Assembly (NCBI GenBank): GCA_016874895.1
Contig: VGSX01000111.1
Span: 1-10,337, forward strand
Length of the DNA: 10,337 nucleotides
Reading direction: 5' to 3'
From: Deltaproteobacteria bacterium
GTDB lineage: Bacteria > Desulfobacterota > Desulfobaccia > Desulfobaccales > Desulfobaccaceae
Position 1 is the stretch's first letter. Each line of letters opens with the position of its first letter. A program made the translations under genes and the position numbers. This document shows positions 5,055 through 10,337 of this stretch, piece by piece. The notes under the pieces were generated by a model. It saw only the letters and a list, made by a program, of their open reading frames with translations, had not been told where the DNA came from and did not search any database.

Positions 5055-8000
5055 TCACCGACCCTCCGCCATACTGACCGTTTCAGAACCGGGCTCTGCC
5101 CCGGCTCCTTTATGCTTCTTGCCGAAAAATTGCACCACCACCACAAAAAAGAGGGGAATAAAGAAGATCGCCAAAAAGGTGGCGGTGAACATGCCGCCCA
5201 GCACGCCGGTGCCGATGGCCGTCTGGGCTCCGGCCCCGGCCCCGCTGGCCAAAGCCAGGGGCAGGACCCCGAAACCGAAGGCTAAAGAGGTCATCACGAT
5301 GGGACGGAGCCGTAATTTTGATCCTTCCAAAGTGGCCTCAATCAGCCCCTTGCCCTCCTCTATTTTAGCCATGGCGAACTGCACGATGAGAATGGCGTTT
5401 TTGGTGGTGAGGCCCAGAACAGTTAGGAGACCGATCTGAAAGTAGACATCGTTGGGCAAGCCCCGCAGTGATGAGGCCATGACGCCGCCGATGACCCCCA
5501 GGGGCAGGGCCAGCAGAATGGAAAAGGGGACGGTCCAGCTCTCGTACAGAGCTGCCAGGCAGAGGAAAATGACGATTATGGAAAAGGTATAAAGCAGCCC
5601 GGTCTGGGCCTTGGCCATCCGCTCCTGGTAGGAGATGCCGGACCAGTCAAAACTGATGCCTTTGGGCAACTGCGCCACGATCTCCTCCATGGCCTGCATG
5701 GCCTCCCCGGAACTCTTACCCGGGGGCGGTTCGCCCCAGATGTTCCTGGACGGGAAGCTGTTGAAGCGCTCCAGGAGCGGCGACCCTTTGAACCAGTAAC
5801 CGGACGCAAAAGCAGTGAAGGGGGTCATCGTCCCCTCAACATTGCGCACGAAGAGCCGCTCCAGGTCGCTGGGCAACATGCGGTAGGGAGCATCAGCCTG
5901 GACGTAAACCCGCTTGACCCGGCCCCCCTGGATAAAGTCGTTAACATAGGCGCTGCCGAAGGCCGCGGCCACGGTGTGGTGAATAGCGTTGATGGGGACC
6001 CCTAAAGCGCCGGCTCTTTCCCAATCCACCTCGATGCGGTACTGTGACACATCTTCCAGGCCGCTGGGACGGACACGGGTCAACCTCGGGTCCTGGGCAG
6101 CCAGGCCGAGTAATTGATTCCGGGCCTGCATCAAGGCATCATGTCCCAGCCCGATACGATCCTGCAATTGAAAGTCGAAGCCACCCGCCCGGCCGAGCTC
6201 AACAACAGCCGGCGGGGGAAAAGCAAACACCATGGCGTTGCGGAACTGGGAGAACTTGGCCATGGCCCGTCCCACCAGGGCGTTGATTTTCAGGTCCGCC
6301 CCCGGGCGCAGTTCCCAGTCTCTGAGCTTGACAAAGGCCAGTCCGACATTCTGCCCGGCTCCGGAAAAGCCCCGGCCAGCTACCGTAAAAATAGACGCCA
6401 CTGCGTCCTTTTCAGCCACCAGAAAATGCTCCCGGACTTTATCCTGGATCTCCTGGGTCTGCTCCAGGGTTGAACCCGTCGGCAGCATCGTTTGGACAAA
6501 CATAATGCCCTGATCCTCGTTAGGGAGATAGGCGGTGGGCATCCGCTGAAACAGAAATATCAGGGCCACCACGATCAGCAGGTAAACCACCAGGTAACGG
6601 TATTTACGCCTCAAAATCCCATCGACCATGACCACGTATTTATCTCTGGTCCAAAAAAAGCCGCGGTCGAACCAGCGGAAGAAGGGTCGAAAAAGGAAAA
6701 AGCTGGTCTGAGCCGGATCATGACCGGCAGCCATCGGTTTGAGGAGAGAAGCACACAGTACTGGCGTCAGAATCAGGGCCACTACGACTGACAAAAGCAT
6801 GGCGGCAATAATGGTCACCGAGAACTGGCGATAGATGACCCCGGTGGAGCCCCCGAAAAAGGCCATGGGACCGAACACCGCGGCCAGCACCAGGCCGATG
6901 CCGATCAGAGCACTGGTGATTTCCCCCATGGATTTGCGGGTCGCCTCTTTGGGGGGCAGCCCTTCTTCCCGCATCACCCGCTCCACGTTTTCCACCACCA
7001 CGATGGCGTCGTCCACCAGCAGGCCGATGGCCAGCACCATGGCGAACATGGTGAGCATATTGATGGAGAAACCGAACAGGCCCAGGACAGCAAACGTCCC
7101 CAAAATTACCACCGGCACGGCCAGGGTGGGAATCAGGGTGGCCCGGAAATTCCCCAGGAAGACAAAAATTACCAGAAAGACCAGGAAAATCGCTTCAAAG
7201 AGGGTCTTGACGACCTCGTTGATGGCTACTTTAACAAACGGGGTGGTATCATAGGGGTAGATGACCTTCATGCCGGGAGGGAAATAATGGGACAACTCTT
7301 GCATTTTGGCCTTGACGGCATCGGCGGTTTTCAGGGCATTAGCGCCGGGGGCCTGCCGGACGGCCAGGGCGGCCCCCGGTTGACCGTTGTACAGCACTTT
7401 GCTGCCATAGCGCTCGGTGCCCAACTCCGTCCGGCCCACATCCCGCACCCGCACGATGGAGCCGTCGGGGTTGACCCGCAGGGGGATAGCGGCGAACTCC
7501 TCCGGTGTCTTAAGCAGGTTCTGCACGATGATGGAGGCATTCAACCGCTGCCCTGCCACTGCGGGTATCCCCCCGAACTGACCGGCGGAAACCTCTACGT
7601 TGTAGGCCTGCAATCCCTGGATGACATCTTCCATGGTAAGACGGAAATCGGTCAGCTTTTCCGGACTTATCCAAATCCGCATGGCGTACTGGGAGGTGAA
7701 GGTTTCCACTTCACCTACCCCCGGGACCCGGGCCAGAACCTGCTCGATGTTTGCCTGGGCATAATCCGCCAGGTCAAACTCATTCATGCTGCCGTCTTCC
7801 GAGGTTAAACCCACGATGATGAGCCAGTTCCGGGTGGATTTGCTGACCTTGACGCCGGAGCGCTGCACCGTATCGGGCAGATTGGCCATGGCCAGCTGGA
7901 GTTTATTCTGCACCTGGGCCCAGGCCAGGTCCGGATCGGTCCCGGGCGCAAAGGTAAGTTCGATGCGGCCGGCCCCGGAGGCATCGCTGGTGGCGGACAT

Positions 8001-8234
8001 ATAGAGCAGCTTGTCGAAGCCGGTCATCTTCTGCTCAATGATCTGCACCACGCTGTGTTCCACGGTTTCAGCCGAGGCCCCCGGATAGAAGGCGTCAATG
8101 GCGATGGAGGGCGGCGCAATGGGCGGATACTGGGAGATGGGCAGATTGTAGATGGCCAGGCACCCGGCCAGCATGATGATGATGGAGACAACCCAGGCGA
8201 AGACCGGACGGTCCAGAAAGAAGTTCGATAACAT
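5055..8234 (-). CDS. HAE1-family RND multidrug efflux pump (AcrB/MexB-like)
   Basis: The 1059-residue inner-membrane proton/drug antiporter of the tripartite system has the size and layout of AcrB. It has one N-terminal helix (about 10-28), a periplasmic pore/docking half, a helix bundle from about 340 to 500, a second helix near 545-563, a second periplasmic half, and helices from about 880 to 1036. The proton-relay residues are present: D408-D409 in GLLVDDAIVVVEN, K945 in GLTTKNAILIVQF and R977 in LRLRPIVMTS. Binding-pocket counterparts of AcrB are W137 (for F136), F179, F616, F623 and F634. The switch loop reads AGRGFSGAGQN, with R621 where AcrB has F615. The aromatic pocket suggests amphiphilic or drug-like substrates rather than metals (HME type). 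SD CGGAGG at 8241-8246 fixes the start. It begins 12 bp after the adaptor stop. Confidence 0.97.
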   Translation of the reverse strand: MLSNFFLDRPVFAWVVSIIIMLAGCLAIYNLPISQYPPIAPPSIAIDAFYPGASAETVEHSVVQIIEQKMTGFDKLLYMSATSDASGAGRIELTFAPGTDPDLAWAQVQNKLQLAMANLPDTVQRSGVKVSKSTRNWLIIVGLTSEDGSMNEFDLADYAQANIEQVLARVPGVGEVETFTSQYAMRIWISPEKLTDFRLTMEDVIQGLQAYNVEVSAGQFGGIPAVAGQRLNASIIVQNLLKTPEEFAAIPLRVNPDGSIVRVRDVGRTELGTERYGSKVLYNGQPGAALAVRQAPGANALKTADAVKAKMQELSHYFPPGMKVIYPYDTTPFVKVAINEVVKTLFEAIFLVFLVIFVFLGNFRATLIPTLAVPVVILGTFAVLGLFGFSINMLTMFAMVLAIGLLVDDAIVVVENVERVMREEGLPPKEATRKSMGEITSALIGIGLVLAAVFGPMAFFGGSTGVIYRQFSVTIIAAMLLSVVVALILTPVLCASLLKPMAAGHDPAQTSFFLFRPFFRWFDRGFFWTRDKYVVMVDGILRRKYRYLVVYLLIVVALIFLFQRMPTAYLPNEDQGIMFVQTMLPTGSTLEQTQEIQDKVREHFLVAEKDAVASIFTVAGRGFSGAGQNVGLAFVKLRDWELRPGADLKINALVGRAMAKFSQFRNAMVFAFPPPAVVELGRAGGFDFQLQDRIGLGHDALMQARNQLLGLAAQDPRLTRVRPSGLEDVSQYRIEVDWERAGALGVPINAIHHTVAAAFGSAYVNDFIQGGRVKRVYVQADAPYRMLPSDLERLFVRNVEGTMTPFTAFASGYWFKGSPLLERFNSFPSRNIWGEPPPGKSSGEAMQAMEEIVAQLPKGISFDWSGISYQERMAKAQTGLLYTFSIIVIFLCLAALYESWTVPFSILLALPLGVIGGVMASSLRGLPNDVYFQIGLLTVLGLTTKNAILIVQFAMAKIEEGKGLIEATLEGSKLRLRPIVMTSLAFGFGVLPLALASGAGAGAQTAIGTGVLGGMFTATFLAIFFIPLFFVVVVQFFGKKHKGAGAEPGSETVSMAEGR

Positions 8235-8246
8235 CAGCGGCCTCCG

Positions 8247-9455
8247 TCAGTCCGCTTTCGCCGACGGGCGTTCCGTCTGTGAGGCTTCCCCAACGGCCTG
8301 AGGTTTATCCCAGGGAACGACCTTGACCTGCGCCCCTGGCCGCACCTTCATCATGCCCTCGACAATCAGGCGGTCTCCCGGCGCCAGACCCGAGGCCACG
8401 AGCCACTGGTTGCCGATGGCCCGATGGAGAGTCAGGAGCCGCTGCTGCACCGTCCCGGCATCGTCCACGATCAGGGCAAGGGGCTCTCCTTTGGGGTTGC
8501 GGCTCACCCCCTGCTGCGGCACCAGGAGGGCCTGTTCGGCGATGCCTTCCTGGACCACGGCCCGGACGAACATACCCGGCAGGAGCAGATGATCGGGGTT
8601 GGGAACCACGATGCGCAAGGTGACCGACCCGGTGGCGGCATCCACCGTGACGTCCCGGAATTGCAGGGAGCCCTCCAGGGGATAGGGCGTGCCGTCCTCC
8701 AGGAGGATGCGGACTTTTCTGCCCCTGGCGTTGTCATTGCTGAGCTGGCCGGACTCGAAATGACGCCGCAGACGCAGAAGCTCCGCCGAAGACTGGGTGA
8801 CGTCCACGTAAATGGGGTCGATCTGCTGGATGGTGGCCAGGGCAGCGGGCTGATAGGCGGTCACCAGGGCACCGTCGGTGACGCTGGACTTGCCGATGCG
8901 GCCGGAGATGGGGGCGCTGACCCGGGTGTAGTCCAAATTGATGCGGGCCCCGGCCACCGCGGTTTTCCAGTATTCCACCTCGGCCCGGGCCTGTTCCAAG
9001 GCCGCGGCGGCGTCATCGTAGTCCTGCCGGCTCACCGCCCGGTCGGCCAGTAATTCCCGGTGGCGTTCGGCCCGAAGCTGGATGGTGGGCAGATTCGCCT
9101 GGGCCTTGGCCAGGGAAGCCTTCGCTGAATCCAGGGCCACCTGAAACGGGGCAGGATCGATCTGGTAGAGCAGTTGCCCGGTTTTGACATCAGCACCCTC
9201 CCGGAAGTGCCGCTTCTGGATGAGGCCGTTGACCTGGGGGCGGATCTCCGACACGAGAAAAGCCGAGGTCCGCCCCGGCAACTCGGTGGTGAGCTCCACC
9301 GCCTGGGTCTTAAGGGTCACTGCGGCCACTTCCGGGACCGGCGGGGGGGCCTGCTGGTCGCCGCCGCCGGAGCAGCCGCCCAGCACCAGCAGCATCAGCG
9401 CCGCCCACGCCATGGCCCGGGGTAACGGCCGGGAAAGGTCTCTGGTGGGTTGCAT
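8247..9455 (-). CDS. RND efflux periplasmic adaptor lipoprotein (AcrA/MexA-like MFP)
   Basis: The 402-residue membrane-fusion protein bridges the RND pump and the outer-membrane channel. The signal peptide ends in lipobox VLGGC (lipidated C28), so it is anchored in the inner membrane. The split lipoyl domain has halves near 75-100 (VNGLIQKRHFREGADVKTG) and 176-198 (YTRVSAPISGRIGKSSV). A coiled-coil hairpin lies between them (about 101-170). The beta-barrel follows, with LLPGMFVRAVV (291-301), then the membrane-proximal domain from VPQQGVSRNPKG onward. A GTG at 9470 opens the same frame five codons earlier. However, the GGAG within GTGGAG serves better as the SD for the ATG at 9455 (9-nt spacing), so I start there. 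It lies 37 bp after the tetR stop and 12 bp before the pump. Confidence 0.95.
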   Translation of the reverse strand: MQPTRDLSRPLPRAMAWAALMLLVLGGCSGGGDQQAPPPVPEVAAVTLKTQAVELTTELPGRTSAFLVSEIRPQVNGLIQKRHFREGADVKTGQLLYQIDPAPFQVALDSAKASLAKAQANLPTIQLRAERHRELLADRAVSRQDYDDAAAALEQARAEVEYWKTAVAGARINLDYTRVSAPISGRIGKSSVTDGALVTAYQPAALATIQQIDPIYVDVTQSSAELLRLRRHFESGQLSNDNARGRKVRILLEDGTPYPLEGSLQFRDVTVDAATGSVTLRIVVPNPDHLLLPGMFVRAVVQEGIAEQALLVPQQGVSRNPKGEPLALIVDDAGTVQQRLLTLHRAIGNQWLVASGLAPGDRLIVEGMMKVRPGAQVKVVPWDKPQAVGEASQTERPSAKAD

Positions 9456-9492
9456 AAAAAATTTCTCCACTAGCTATTATGAAAGCACAACT

Positions 9493-10116
9493 TCAGGCCT
9501 CCAGCAGGCCCTGGAAGAATATCCCCAAAACGGCCTCCGGATCCTCCGGGTAAGGGTGGCGTTCGGGCGCGTCCAGCCAAAGCAACAGGGAAGCATCCAC
9601 GACGCTGTCCAGGGCCACCGCCAGGAAATACGGCTCGGCGATCTTTTTAAATCGCCGGTTTTTGATGCCGCGCTCAAAAATTAAGGCAATTCTTTCCATG
9701 AAGACATAGTACCGCTGCCGCAACTCGTCATCCAGGCCTGCTTTGATATTAAAGCTGGCTCCCCGGCTTTCCGCCAGAAAAAGGCGGACAAAGGGAAGAT
9801 TATCCCGGCACCACTGCCCTTTGGCCCGGACATAATGCCGCAATTTCTCCACCTCGTCCTCGGTCTGGGCCAGGGCTGCCTGGAGTATTTCCTCGAACCG
9901 GTCGCACTCCTCCAGCACCAGGGCTTTGTAGAGATCTTCCTTGTTCTGGAAGAACTTGTAGAGGGTGCCGATGGCAAACTCGGCCTGGGCGGCAACCTCG
10001 TGCATGGCGACGTTATGGTAGCCCTTCTGGGAAAAGAGGTCCAGCGCAACGCTGAGTATTTCCTGACGTTGGCGCAATTTCTCCCTCTCCCGCCTGGGAA
10101 GCTTCTGGTCTGCCAT
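9493..10116 (-). CDS. TetR/AcrR-family transcriptional repressor, first gene of the efflux operon
   Basis: A 207-residue dimeric repressor. Its N-terminal helix-turn-helix covers about residues 15-62: QEILSVALDLFSQKGYHN, then VAMHEVAAQAEFAIGTLYKFF and NKEDLY, all textbook TetR. The helical C-terminal half (about 65-205) is the ligand-binding and dimer domain and is too variable to predict an inducer. It is co-directional with the adaptor, pump and channel genes rather than divergent from them. It therefore most likely represses its own promoter and so the whole operon, with release when a pump substrate binds. The ATG at 10116 follows GGGGG by 7 bases, a modest SD. An overlapping frame that starts at 10133 is a shadow. 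Confidence 0.94.
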   Translation of the reverse strand: MADQKLPRREREKLRQRQEILSVALDLFSQKGYHNVAMHEVAAQAEFAIGTLYKFFQNKEDLYKALVLEECDRFEEILQAALAQTEDEVEKLRHYVRAKGQWCRDNLPFVRLFLAESRGASFNIKAGLDDELRQRYYVFMERIALIFERGIKNRRFKKIAEPYFLAVALDSVVDASLLLWLDAPERHPYPEDPEAVLGIFFQGLLEA

Positions 10117-10171
10117 GGTGTGGCCCCCGACAATAATGCATCACAAGTTTATATTATGAATTAAGTGTCAG

Positions 10172-10194
10172 AATATATAATGCTTAACTATATT
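10172..10194. promoter_or_regulatory. Candidate TetR operator overlapping the promoter
   Basis: AATATA (10172-10177) and TATATT (10189-10194) are inverted copies around 11 bp, spanning from the -10 to the edge of the -35. A second nested pair, TTAAG (10161-10165) and CTTAA (10183-10187), is also symmetric around the -10. TetR repressors bind palindromes in such positions, but in AT-only sequence short symmetries arise by chance, so the exact site is uncertain. Confidence 0.3.
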
Positions 10195-10199
10195 GTCAA
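10172..10199 (-). promoter_or_regulatory. Sigma70-type promoter of the tetR-MFP-RND-OMF operon
   Basis: On the minus strand, consensus -35 TTGACA (10194-10199), a 16-nt spacer and -10 TATATT (10172-10177). Expected start of transcription is about 10165, giving a leader of about 50 nt before the tetR ATG. No comparable promoter was seen in the 37-bp, 12-bp or 1-bp gaps inside the operon, so all four genes probably depend on this one. Confidence 0.65.
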
Positions 10200-10337
10200 G
10201 AAAAAATACTGTCGTCACCGATCACGGAAATCGGAAATTTATAGAGAGAAAGAGAAACGCATCCCGACTGCTTATACCAGTAATGTGTCACATAATATCC
10301 AGTTATTCTCTGTCCGTTGAAAAATCCCCCTTTAGAA

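Larger units (their letters stand above)
10117..10337. other. Upstream region of the efflux operon up to the window edge
   Basis: AT-rich noncoding DNA with no coding frame that I can support. It carries the operon promoter (10172-10199), a candidate operator (10172-10194) and a perfect palindrome ATGTGTCACAT at 10283-10293. A small hairpin CCGAT/ATCGG lies at 10218-10234. Any gene on the far side starts or ends beyond 10337. Confidence 0.6.

Noticed and set aside
5054..5146. Longer N-terminus for the outer-membrane channel starting at ATG 5146
   Set aside because: It would overlap the end of the pump gene by 92 bp and put 31 residues in front of a perfect lipoprotein signal peptide. The ATG at 5053 is one base from the pump stop and has a fitting SD.
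9456..9470. GTG start at 9470 for the adaptor
   Set aside because: The GTGGAG sequence works as the SD for the ATG at 9455, and the shorter form gives a normal lipoprotein signal peptide.
10176..10181. Plus-strand TATAAT suggesting a divergent promoter
   Set aside because: No -35 stands at the right distance and no plus-strand gene follows within the window. The bases belong to the AT-rich promoter of the minus-strand operon.

Overview
Organism: the window reads as a chromosomal stretch of a Gram-negative, probably anaerobic bacterium. A tripartite outer-membrane efflux system (periplasmic adaptor, RND pump and outer-membrane lipoprotein channel) requires two membranes. The polyferredoxin membrane protein, the strong SD-led high-GC genes and the repeat-rich intergenic DNA are the style I associate with Desulfobacterota (former Deltaproteobacteria). 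That assignment is an impression, not a search result. Layout: (1) bases 1-268 are the 3' end of a plus-strand gene, probably threonine synthase. (2) 269-485 is noncoding, with a 28-bp imperfect inverted repeat of a dispersed type and then a near-consensus sigma70 promoter placed so close to the next ATG that the mRNA may be leaderless. (3) 486-890 encodes an ArsR-family repressor without the usual metal-site residues. (4) 1106-1873 encodes a NapH/YccM-like membrane protein with four ferredoxin-type or CxxxCP-type cysteine clusters. (5) 2013-3341, minus strand, encodes an MscS-family mechanosensitive channel. (6) 3653-10116, minus strand, is a compact four-gene efflux operon read as TetR repressor, adaptor (MFP), HAE1-type RND pump and NodT/OprM-type outer-membrane factor. 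It has a good promoter at 10172-10199. How the genes work together: the efflux operon is self-contained. The repressor is the first cistron and presumably senses a pump substrate and represses its own promoter. The adaptor and channel are lipoproteins by their lipoboxes, and the pump keeps the proton-relay Asp-Asp and Lys. ArsR and the polyferredoxin are probably a separate sensing/redox pair, by adjacency only. The MscS gene is convergent with the polyferredoxin gene. The most interesting structure is genomic rather than a new protein system. The mscS segment is bracketed by two ~57-bp direct repeats of the 3' end of the outer-membrane channel gene (1929-1985 and 3624-3679), so the copy beside mscS looks like a fossil channel-gene tail. 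The gap between mscS and the operon also holds a heptad-periodic inverted repeat (arms 3467-3499 and 3573-3605). I found no tRNA, rRNA, CRISPR array, transposase or unambiguous novel defence system, and most coding content is of well-known families.
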